64,000 nucleotides of DNA from Deltaproteobacteria bacterium (GTDB lineage Bacteria; Myxococcota_A; Polyangia; DRWM01; JAAZOP01), in the NCBI GenBank assembly GCA_016218765.1, contig JACRCZ010000123.1, positions 1-64,000 on the forward strand, given 5' to 3'. The stretch's first letter is position 1; each line of letters starts with the position of its first letter. This document shows, one piece after another, positions 43,746 to 51,900 of the stretch. The position numbers were made by a program, and so were the translations under genes. The notes beneath the pieces were generated by a model, which was not told the DNA's origin, ran no database searches, and worked only from the letters and a program-made list of their open reading frames with translations.

Positions 43746-45083
43746 ATGAGCGAACGACGGAGCGTGTGGTCCGGGGCGTTGGGCGTCTGGCTGGTCCTGG
43801 CCGGTGCGTGCGGCGAGGGAGGCGGTTCGGAGGACGGGGGGGCGGATCAGCCGTCGGATCGCGGGCCGGACGAAATCGAGGCCGAGGCGGGCGACGGGGC
43901 CGAGGCCGGCGATCCTGCCGCGCTTCCGCTCCTGCACCGGGAGGACTTGACGCGCCTCGGGGCGTTCCGGCTGCCCAACGGCAACTACGGCGATCCGGAC
44001 GTCTCCGACAGCTTCGCCTACGGTGCGACGGGCCCTGCCTACCATGCCGCCCACGGCTCGCTGTTCCTCGTCGGGCACGACTGGAACCAGTGGGTGGCCG
44101 AGGTTTCGATCCCGGAGCCGAGCGGGGCGGCGAGTTTCGACGAGCTTCCGGTGGCGAGCGTGCTCCAGGACATGCGTGAGATCACGGAAGGCCACCTGGC
44201 GGAGATCGGGGCGGCCGGCGCGCCGGTCCAGTACGGCAAGATCGGCGGCCTGCTGGTCGTCGGCGACGCGCTGATCGGCACCGCGTATTCCTGGTACGAC
44301 GCCGCCATCGAAGCCGAGCTTTCGCACTTCCGTTCGGGGCTCGAGCTGGCGGCAGCCGGGGATTTCGCGGGGATGTTCAAGGTCGGGGAGCGGAACCCCG
44401 GTTTCCTCGCGGGATACATGGCCGTGGTCCCCGAGCGCTGGCGGGCGCTGCTGGGCGGCCCGTGCGTGACGGGCCAGGCGGCGGTTCCGATCATCTCGCG
44501 CTCGTCGCAGGGCCCCGCGCTGTTCGCCTTCGGCCCGGCCGAGTTGAGCGAGGCGTCCGAGGCTGCGGCGATCTGGCTCGTCGGCTATCCCCAGGAGCAC
44601 CCCACGCTCGGCGACTGGACCAACACGACGATGCCGAATCCGGCCTACAACATGGGCTCCACGGTCAAGGGCGTCGTCATTCCCGACGGGACGCGCAGCG
44701 TGCTGTTTTTCGGCAAGACCGGGCTGGGAATCCCGTGCTACGGCCTGGGGACGGACGATCCGTCGCTGGCCGGGACCTTCGACCCGGACGGGGTCGAGTG
44801 GTGCTACGACCCGGTCACGTTCGACAAGGGAACGCACGCCTATCCGTACGTCGCCTACGTCTGGGCCTACGACGCGCTCGACCTGGCCGCGGCGAGTCGC
44901 GGGGAGGTCGAACCGTGGGACGTGGTGCCGTACGAGATGTGGGAGCTGGACCTGCCGATGATCAACGAGGCGCAGGGGGTGCAGGGCGCAACCTGGGATC
45001 CGGCCCGCCGCCGCATCTTCGTTACGCACATGTCCATCGGAGATTGGGGCATCACGGCCGTGACCGTGCTCGGCGTGTCGTGA
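43746..45083 (+). CDS. Lipoprotein with LGAFRLP motif, function unknown
   Basis: This 445-residue protein has a clear lipoprotein signal (WLVLAGAC) and a 40-residue Gly/Asp/Glu linker. The folded part starts LLHREDLTRLGAFRLPNGNYGD and contains Trp/Tyr-rich strands that suggest a beta-propeller. Similar proteins occur as orphans in several Gram-negative surface-protein clusters, but I cannot name a function. GGGGAGGGCGCG before the ATG at 43746 supports the start. Confidence 0.75.
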   Translation: MSERRSVWSGALGVWLVLAGACGEGGGSEDGGADQPSDRGPDEIEAEAGDGAEAGDPAALPLLHREDLTRLGAFRLPNGNYGDPDVSDSFAYGATGPAYHAAHGSLFLVGHDWNQWVAEVSIPEPSGAASFDELPVASVLQDMREITEGHLAEIGAAGAPVQYGKIGGLLVVGDALIGTAYSWYDAAIEAELSHFRSGLELAAAGDFAGMFKVGERNPGFLAGYMAVVPERWRALLGGPCVTGQAAVPIISRSSQGPALFAFGPAELSEASEAAAIWLVGYPQEHPTLGDWTNTTMPNPAYNMGSTVKGVVIPDGTRSVLFFGKTGLGIPCYGLGTDDPSLAGTFDPDGVEWCYDPVTFDKGTHAYPYVAYVWAYDALDLAAASRGEVEPWDVVPYEMWELDLPMINEAQGVQGATWDPARRRIFVTHMSIGDWGITAVTVLGVS

Positions 45084-45095
45084 GTTCTTTCTCGG

Positions 45096-45122
45096 GGTCG
45101 GAGGGCGTGGAAATCTCCGACC
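45096..45122 (+). terminator. Stem-loop after the lipoprotein gene, possible terminator
   Basis: GGTCGGAG (45096-45103) pairs with CTCCGACC (45115-45122) around an 11-base loop, beginning 13 bases after the stop of the gene ending at 45083. No U-tract follows, so it may be a weak or Rho-assisted terminator. Confidence 0.35.
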
Positions 45123-45319
45123 GCCTGGATCACGGCACCCAGATCGAACTGATTGCAGGCGGACGGCGGAGGTTCCGGGCGCTCGTCGCTGCAACCGAAG
45201 AAGCACAGGGTGTTCGGCGACTGTTCGGACGCGACCGCGAGATCGAAACGCTCGCCGCCTCGATTTCCGATCCATCGATGAGCTTGCGGCTGTCCGTCTC
45301 CTGGCCTACAACGAGGTAC

Positions 45320-46030
45320 ATGTTCCATGCGAAGCAAGGGTACCTGGGGCTTTGGCTGTTGACCGTGCTTTCCGGGTGTGCAGCGCCGGCGCCGGTGCCG
45401 GCGGCACCGCCGGTGGAGGAGGCGCGCGTTGTGGCCACGGTTCCCCCGGCGGGTGCCCCGCCCGTGGAGCCGTCCCCGACGGAGGAGTGGTCAGAGGAGG
45501 AGACCCCTCCACCCCTCGCCCCGCACTCCTGTGCGAACGAGGAGCTTCGTTCCGTCGCCGACGCGCTGCGGGTGCCGCTCGAGACGCTGCGCGCGACCGC
45601 CCCCGGGATCCACGAGACGCCGGAGCTGGGTGGGGAGCTGACCGGCAGGTCCTACTGGTTGCTGGAGGCAGAGCTGGACGACGGCGAGCCGGCCGAGGTC
45701 CTTCGGCGCCTGGCCCGGGCGCATCTGCGTCCGACACCCGGCGACTTCGTGTTCTACGTCAAGGTGGGTGCGGAGCCGTTGAGGACGGCGCCGGAGCTGG
45801 CCGCCGCCTTCGACACCGGCGGCTCCGTCGACCCGCGCGAGGAAGCGGCGCTGGACGATCTCGCGACGGCGCTCGAGAGCGCGCTCGCCGCCCATCCCTC
45901 GCTTCGCGCCTTTTCGCTCCAGAGCGGCTGGGCCGACGCCGTGGGCGCCGCCCTCCATGGGGTCGCGATCCTCTCGCCCGCGGGCGACGAGGTGCTGTGG
46001 GTCCATATCGAGGAAGTCTGGCGCGAGTGA
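45320..46030 (+). CDS. Lipoprotein, function unknown
   Basis: This 236-residue protein has a strong lipobox (GLWLLTVLSGC), then a 45-residue Pro/Ala/Glu linker, then a compact alpha/beta domain (about residues 70-236) with few cysteines. ATG 45320 was chosen as the start of the signal peptide; ACGAGG lies three bases upstream. The 236-base gap before it holds only the stem-loop at 45096. No family was recognised. Confidence 0.72.
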   Translation: MFHAKQGYLGLWLLTVLSGCAAPAPVPAAPPVEEARVVATVPPAGAPPVEPSPTEEWSEEETPPPLAPHSCANEELRSVADALRVPLETLRATAPGIHETPELGGELTGRSYWLLEAELDDGEPAEVLRRLARAHLRPTPGDFVFYVKVGAEPLRTAPELAAAFDTGGSVDPREEAALDDLATALESALAAHPSLRAFSLQSGWADAVGAALHGVAILSPAGDEVLWVHIEEVWRE

Positions 46031-46129
46031 CTCCGAACCAGCTTTTCGTTCGGGGCAGCACGATGGCTGCCCTGGCAGTCGCATGTCGAGGTCCAGACCG
46101 ATCATCGGCGCGGAGGGAGAACGGGGGAA

Positions 46130-46185
46130 GGGGTGGTCGGGGTAGCCCGGAGGGCGAAAGCCCTCCGGGCTATCCCGACCACCCC
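46130..46185. terminator. 26-bp perfect hairpin with GAAA tetraloop
   Basis: The left arm 46130-46155 and the right arm 46160-46185 pair over 26 consecutive positions with a single G-T wobble, closing a GAAA loop (46156-46159). The stem includes GTAGCCCGGAGGGC and its complement. It sits 99 bases after the preceding lipoprotein gene and 51 bases before the XRE gene. It could act as a strong bidirectional terminator or be a palindromic repetitive element marking an insertion boundary. Confidence 0.6.
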
Positions 46186-46235
46186 GCGACAACCCGGCGC
46201 CTGACTTCCTCTGTCGGAAATGACATGAGGAAGGC

Positions 46236-46649
46236 GTGATTAGGGAACTGCCGCGCCGCGTGCAATCGCGCCGCAGGCAGCTTGGCTGGACGCAAAGCGA
46301 CCTGGCCCGCGCGATGGGTTCGAGCCCGTCGCGCGTGTGCAAGCTCGAAGCCGGGGACGAGTCGGTGGCGCCGAGCCTGATGCTGCGGGCGCTGGTCGCC
46401 ATGGACGCCCCGCTGCGCCTGGAGATCGACAAGAGCCGCGATGCGTTCGCCGAGCCGGGACTCACGGCGGAACAGCGGCGCCAGCTCTCCGCTCGGCTGT
46501 TGCGGCGCCGGCAGGCCGACCGGATCGCGGAGCGCGAGCACGTCGACGGCGGGGATGTCGAGCACGTCCTGTTCAACCTCGCCTTGAGTCCCTGGCAGCG
46601 GTTGGCGCGGAGCTTCGACCGTGCGCGACGGAAGCGAGTTCCCGCTTAG
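46236..46649 (+). CDS. XRE-family HTH regulator, antitoxin-like
   Basis: This 137-residue protein starts with a Cro/C1-type helix-turn-helix (about residues 8-65; RRQLGWTQSDLARAMGSSPSRVCKLEAG). The C-terminal part, GDVEHVLFNLALSPWQRLARSF, is a pattern found in regulators encoded next to small nucleotidyltransferases. The start is GTG 46236. Its 3' end overlaps the nucleotidyltransferase-like gene by 29 bases, which is typical of a toxin-antitoxin-like pair. It probably represses its own promoter. Confidence 0.82.
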   Translation: MIRELPRRVQSRRRQLGWTQSDLARAMGSSPSRVCKLEAGDESVAPSLMLRALVAMDAPLRLEIDKSRDAFAEPGLTAEQRRQLSARLLRRRQADRIAEREHVDGGDVEHVLFNLALSPWQRLARSFDRARRKRVPA

Positions 46650-47337
46650 CGAGGCCGAGATCGTCTTCCTCCGCGAGCTGGCGCGCGCCGAATCGCGCTT
46701 CCTGGTCGTCGGCGTCGGAGCGGCCGTGCTCCAAGGTGCGGATGCCGTCACCCACCGCCTCGACCTCTGGTTCCGATCCCTGGCCGATCCCGCGATTGCC
46801 GAAGCCGCCCGGGTGGCCGGCGGCGTCTTCGCGGCCCGGTCCAGCCGGCCGATGATTGCCGGCAGGGACCTCGATCGCATCGACCTGGTCGTTCTCTGCG
46901 ACGGGCTGAAGAGCTTCGACGCCGAATACCGCCGTCCTGGTGGCGGGGGCCTTCGTGATTCCGCGGTGGACATGCTCCTCGAGCGAGTCGCGGTCGCAGC
47001 GGCGAGGCGCCTACCGAGGAGCTCCCCGCTCCAGCAGGCGGCGGAGGTTGGGTTCATCCAGCAGCTCGGGATCGCTCCCAGGCTCCAGGAACGGCGCCAC
47101 GTCGGTCCGCAGCAGGCGCCAGTCGAGGCCAGCGAGCCGGGCGCCCACGGCAGAACGCCAGCTTGCCGCCGTGAAGACCTCGGCCTGCCATCCGGTCTGC
47201 CGCAGCGCATTGCCGAGCATCGTCAGGTTGGGCTCGGGCCATTCGGGGTCGGCCAGGTACCACAGCAAGTCGAACAGATCGCGTCCCTTGGCATAGGGTC
47301 GCTGCAGGAACGCATGGAGCTTACCGGCCAGCAGTGA
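46621..47337 (+). CDS. Nucleotidyltransferase-like protein with anomalous 3' extension
   Basis: Residues 1-140 fit the small NTase fold found beside XRE antitoxins: FLVVGVGAAVLQG, then THRLDLWF, IDLVVL, SFDAEY and ERVAVAAARR. The usual DLDLW metal-binding pair reads RLDLW, so one acidic residue (position 46) is replaced by Arg and activity is doubtful. The expected end of the domain is near base 47050, but the frame runs on to 47337 through the antisense of the AbiEii-like gene, which suggests that the original stop was lost by mutation or frameshift. The start is GTG 46621, inside the XRE gene. Confidence 0.55.
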   Translation: MRDGSEFPLSEAEIVFLRELARAESRFLVVGVGAAVLQGADAVTHRLDLWFRSLADPAIAEAARVAGGVFAARSSRPMIAGRDLDRIDLVVLCDGLKSFDAEYRRPGGGGLRDSAVDMLLERVAVAAARRLPRSSPLQQAAEVGFIQQLGIAPRLQERRHVGPQQAPVEASEPGAHGRTPACRREDLGLPSGLPQRIAEHRQVGLGPFGVGQVPQQVEQIASLGIGSLQERMELTGQQ

Positions 47338-47829
47338 CGCTCGATCGTGGTGCTGGAGCTGCAACGTCACGTGACGCCGAATCACGGTGGTCTCGCAGGT
47401 CGCGCCGGCCGGCGGCCGCGTGTCGACCTCGACCTTGATCGAGAGTACCTGCTGGGGCCTCGGCGAGAGCCCAAGCTCGTAGAGCAGGCCGACGAAACGC
47501 AAGGCTGCCGAGTGGACGGTCCTGCGCTCGGAGAGCTTGAGGTTCACCCGGTAGCCCTCGGCCTCGAATCCCGCGCCGACCGCACGCATCAACGTGCGCA
47601 GATCGAAGCCGGCCCGCTCGCGCTCCAGCGTGAAGTCGAGATCCTCGGAGAAGCGCGGCAACCGGTAGAGGAACCGCAGCGCGGTCCCACCGTGGAAGGC
47701 CAGCGGGATCATCCCCCCCTCGCGCTGGATCCGGCCCAGGATGCGGGCCTGGAGGTACTCGCGGGCCAGGTTCCGCGCATGTCCCGGTGCCGCGGCCTCC
47801 CGGACGAGCTCGCGCAGTGTTTCCTTCAT
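47011..47829 (-). CDS. abiEii: AbiEii/AbiGii-type nucleotidyltransferase toxin
   Basis: This 272-residue protein matches the DUF1814/AbiEii nucleotidyltransferase family. The diagnostic motif is FHGGTALRFLYRLPRFSEDLDFTL (GG at residues 47-48; D63 and D65 as metal ligands). Later conserved elements include a KLHAFLQRPYAKGRDLFDLLWY segment. AbiEii toxins add nucleotides to tRNA or other targets and cause growth arrest or phage abortive infection. ATG 47829 overlaps the stop of the upstream antitoxin-like gene by four bases (ATGA). Its 3' end overlaps the convergent NTase gene. Confidence 0.9.
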   Translation of the reverse strand: MKETLRELVREAAAPGHARNLAREYLQARILGRIQREGGMIPLAFHGGTALRFLYRLPRFSEDLDFTLERERAGFDLRTLMRAVGAGFEAEGYRVNLKLSERRTVHSAALRFVGLLYELGLSPRPQQVLSIKVEVDTRPPAGATCETTVIRRHVTLQLQHHDRASLLAGKLHAFLQRPYAKGRDLFDLLWYLADPEWPEPNLTMLGNALRQTGWQAEVFTAASWRSAVGARLAGLDWRLLRTDVAPFLEPGSDPELLDEPNLRRLLERGAPR

Positions 47830-48467
47830 CGCGTTTCGTGCTCCTCTCCCTCGCCGTCCGCGAGCCGGAGCACGGCCTGGGCGGCGCGGCGAACCTTGCC
47901 CCCCGGCCAGCGCGCGGCCATGGACAACAACCGCGCCCGGTCGAGACGATCGAGCTCCTGCAGCCGCAGCCCGGCGAGGGCCTCGGGCCGATCGCCGCCC
48001 GGCGTCAGGTGCACGAGGTCGAGGATCGCCTTCTCCGGCAAGGCCACGAGGGCCTTCCGCCCCCGCCCCACGTCCTCGCCCGCATAGCCGAACAACAGCG
48101 CCGCCGAAACGTGGCGATAGAGAAACGTCTCGTCCCCGGCGTATCGGGTCCCCGGCCGGCCGGTCGTCACCGAGGTGGTTACGGGGACCGCCTCGGGAAT
48201 CATGCCATGGTACGACAGCGCCGACTGGAGGCTCACGTACGACGCGGGCACGAGGCGGTTGGAGACCAGGAAGGGATGGGGGACCGCCGCGCGAAATGGC
48301 GGTGCGAGCGCGTACAACCCACGGCGCAGCATGATGACCTTCCCGGATGCGGTCCACCGCGAGAGCTGTCGCCGTACGTCGGCGGCGTTCACGGGGCCGG
48401 CCAGCAACAAGCCGGTCTCGAAGACCGGCTCCTCGCCCACGATCCGCAGCAGATCGAGGAACGTCAT
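47826..48467 (-). CDS. abiEi: AbiEi-type antitoxin/transcription factor
   Basis: This 213-residue protein has an N-terminal winged-helix-like region (FETGLLLAGPVNAADVRRQLSRW to LRRGLYALAP), followed by a domain with SYVSLQSALSYHGMIPEAVP, a hallmark of the AbiEi family. AbiEi proteins neutralise AbiEii and repress the operon by binding inverted repeats. The start is ATG 48467 (MTFLDLL) or the upstream in-frame ATG 48485; neither has a clear Shine-Dalgarno sequence. It overlaps the toxin gene by four bases, so the two are translationally coupled. Confidence 0.87.
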   Translation of the reverse strand: MTFLDLLRIVGEEPVFETGLLLAGPVNAADVRRQLSRWTASGKVIMLRRGLYALAPPFRAAVPHPFLVSNRLVPASYVSLQSALSYHGMIPEAVPVTTSVTTGRPGTRYAGDETFLYRHVSAALLFGYAGEDVGRGRKALVALPEKAILDLVHLTPGGDRPEALAGLRLQELDRLDRARLLSMAARWPGGKVRRAAQAVLRLADGEGEEHETR

Positions 48468-48477
48468 CGCAGCAAAA

Positions 48478-48504
48478 TGCCACATTTGGCAACATACGGC
48501 AACG
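48478..48504 (-). promoter_or_regulatory. Inverted and direct repeats upstream of abiEi, candidate operator
   Basis: TGCCA-CATT-TGGCA (48478-48491) is a perfect inverted repeat, and GGCAAC occurs twice with a 10-bp period (48488-48493 and 48498-48503), so the sites fall on one helix face. They lie 11-37 bases upstream of ATG 48467. Autoregulation by AbiEi through repeats at this location is known for related systems; here it is inferred. Confidence 0.5.
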
Positions 48505-48690
48505 TTGACCCGAGGGCCGGCGCAAGGCCCAGGCTCGGTCGCGATCGACCATCGCCGGTCTGCGACGCGTCGCGTGGTGGCGAAGCGCGTGCGGGGAGAG
48601 GACCGGCGCTGCAGCCTCCGTTGTCGAGCACCAGGCGTTCGGAACATCGAGTGAGGTTCGCCTTCTCTCGACCAAGGCGCTCGATCGAAG

Positions 48691-48879
48691 TACCTTTCCC
48701 CCGCAGGAGGTCGAGTTTTTGGCCGCCGCATCGTGCCGGGATCCTACCTCGCGCGCATCGATCGTTCGTCACCGCGCGTCGATGTGCCGGACGTCGATGA
48801 CCTCGCGCTGGACCTCGAGGTGCCGGCATCCGGCCGGGCGGAGGGGATCGAACTGCTGCTGGCCGCGCCGGGCCCATGA
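48691..48879 (+). pseudogene. Possible remnant of a C-terminal coding segment
   Basis: The gap 48505-48932 between abiEi and the RCC1 lipoprotein holds no complete gene. The frame 48691-48879 reads YLSPAGGRVFGRRIVPGSY and continues LARIDRSSPRVDVPDVDDL to a stop, with the look of a protein C-terminus but no start or signal. It may be the tail of a gene cut off when the toxin-antitoxin island arrived. Confidence 0.25.
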
Positions 48880-48932
48880 AGATCCGACCCGAATCGACGT
48901 CGATGGACGCCGTTCGGAGGAGGGAGAGAGCG

Positions 48933-51900
48933 ATGAAGACCAGGACGGACCGGTTCTGCCTTGCGGTTTCGACGGCCCTGCTCGCCATGCTCTGCGCCGG
49001 CTGCCCCGGGAGCGGCGGCGGGGACGACACGGACGCGCTCGAGGACGACGGTTTTGTCGGTGACGGCGAGCCGGACCAGGAGGACCTCGAGGTCGCCGAG
49101 GTGCCCGACGGCGATGCCGACGACGACGGCGGCGAGGCGGAGGTCGCGCCGTACTGCGGCGACGGCGAGATCAACACCGCGATCGAGGAGTGCGACGACG
49201 GCGAGGACAACAGCGACACCACGCCGAACGCCTGCCGGACCGACTGCCGGCTGCCGTACTGCGGCGACGGCGTTCGCGACCGCGGCGAGGGCTGCGACGA
49301 CGGCAACACGAACGACGAGGACGACTGCCGCAACGACTGCAGCCCGTCCACCTGCGGCGACGGCGTCGTCAACTCGGCCGACGAGGAATGCGACGACGCC
49401 AACGACTCCAATACCGATGACTGCCTCAACACCTGCGTCGATGCCTCGTGCGGCGACGACCACGTCTGGGAGGGGCACGAGGACTGCGAAGGTGATGCGT
49501 CGGAGGCGTGCACGGCGACGTGCGGGTCGAGCGGCACGCGGACGTGCTCGGACTGCGCGTGGCCGACAATCTGTACGCCGCCGGCCGAATCGTGCAACGG
49601 CGCCGATGACGACTGCGACGGCGAGACGGACGAGAGCCTGGGGACCACGACGTGCGGGGCAGGGGCCTGCCTGCGGACGGTCGACAACTGCGCGGGCGGC
49701 GCGCCGCAGACGTGCACGCCGGGCGCCCCGGGCACCGAGACGTGCGACGGCGTGGACGAGGACTGCGACACGTCGACCGACGACGGTTTGGGCACGACGA
49801 CCTGCGGCGTCGGGGCCTGCGAGCGAACGGTCGACAACTGCACGGGCGGCGCGCCGCAGGCGTGCACGCCGGGCGCGTCGGGGACGGAGTCGTGCGACGG
49901 GACGGACGAGGATTGCGACGGGACGGCGGACGACGGGCTGGGGACGACGACGTGCGGGACGGGTGCGTGCGTCCGGACCGTGGAGAACTGTGCGGGCGGA
50001 ATGCCGCAAACGTGCACGCCGGGCGCGTCGGGGACGGAGACGTGCGACGGGACGGACGAGGATTGCGACGGGACGGCGGACGACGGGCTGGGTACGACGA
50101 CGTGCGGCGCCGGCGCGTGCGAACGGACGGTCGATAACTGCAGGGGTGGCGTGCCGCAGACGTGCACGCCGGGCGCGGCCGGAACGGAGACGTGCGACGG
50201 GACGGACGAGGACTGCGACGGGACGGCGGACGACGGGTTGGGGACGACGACCTGCGGGACGGGTGCGTGCGCGCGGACCGTGAACAACTGCGTCGGGGGG
50301 CTGCCGCAGCCGTGCACGCCGGGCACGGCGGGGACGGAGACGTGCGACGGGACGGACGAGGACTGCGACGGTACGACGGACGACGGACTGGGGACGACGA
50401 CCTGTGGGGTCGGCGCGTGCGTGCGGACGGTCGACAACTGCGCGGGCGGGCTGCCGCAGGCTTGCACGCCGGGCGCGGGGAGCGCGGAGACGTGCGACGG
50501 GACGGACCAGGACTGCGACGGTACGACGGATGACGGGGCGACGTGCGGCGTCGGCGAGTCCTGCCTGGCGGGCACGTGCACGCCGGTCGCGGGCGCGTCG
50601 TTGCTGGCCGCGGGCGGCCTGCACACGTGCTCGGTGCGTCCCACCGGCGTCGTGGCCTGCTGGGGCACGAACGCGGACGGCGAGCTGGGCGACGGGACGA
50701 CGACGGAGCGGCTGGCGCCGGTGACCGTCGGCAGCGGCCTGACCTCGGTGGCCGAGGCGACGGCAGGGCTGGCCTTCACCTGCGCCCGGCGCTCGGCGGG
50801 AACCGTGTACTGCTGGGGCGACAACTGGACGGGGCAGGTCGGCAACGGCGGCACGACGGATCGGACGACACCGCTGGCGGTGACGCTGGCGTCGACCGCG
50901 ACGCAGATCAGCGCGGGCGACGAGCACGCGTGCGCGCTGCTTTCCACCGGCCGGGTGTCGTGCTGGGGCTATCAGGCCTACGGGCGGCTGGGCAACGGCA
51001 CGTCGGCGGTCTCGCCGAGCACGCCGGTGCTGGTGACGGGGTTGACGGACGCCACCCAGGTCTCGGCGGGCGACGACCACACGTGCGCGGTGCGCACGGG
51101 CGGCGTCGTCGTCTGCTTCGGTTTCAACGGCACGGGGGCCCTGGGGGACGGCACGCATACGAACCAGAGCACGCCGGTCGCCGTCGTGGGCATGACGGAC
51201 GCGGCGGAGGTCACGGCGGGCGACTGGTTCACGTGCGCCCGGCACGCGGGGGGCACGGTTTCGTGCTGGGGCAGCAACATCCGCGGGCAGCTCGGCAACG
51301 GCACGACGACGAGCAGCGACGCGCCCGTCGCGGTGACCGGGCTGGCCGACGCGGTCGAGGTCGACGCGGGCACGTATCACGTCTGCGCGCGGCGCGCGGG
51401 GGGCACGGTCGTCTGCTGGGGCGACAACCAGTACGGGCAGCTCGGGGACGGCACGCGGGACCGGCACACGACCCCGGTCGCGGTCTCGGGGATCACCGAT
51501 GCCGTCGAAATCAGCACGCAGTCCTGGCACACCTGCGCGCGGCTGGCGGGCGGATCGATCCGGTGCTGGGGCCTCAATGGCAGCGGGCGTCTGGGCAACG
51601 GCGAGCGGCAGGAACACTACGTGCCGATCGCGGCGGTCTCGGTGGCCGGCGCGACCCAGGTCGCGGTCGGGCGGTACAACTCGTGTGCGCGGCTGTCGGG
51701 CGGGACCGTGAGCTGCTGGGGCTTCAACGAGCTGGGGCTGTTCGGCGACGGCACGACGCTGGGCACCGGGCCGGTGTCCGTCCTCGGCGTTGCCGACGCC
51801 GCGCAGATCCAGCTGGGCGAGGAGCACGGCTGCCTGCGACGAACGGGCGGCGGCGTCACGTGCTGGGGCCAGGCCGGCTGGGGCCAGCTCGGCAACGGCA

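Noticed and set aside
49639..50538. Regular 150-bp DNA repeats considered as a CRISPR-like array
   Set aside because: The whole unit is repeated with no unique spacers, and it is in frame, coding six 50-residue MopE-like units.
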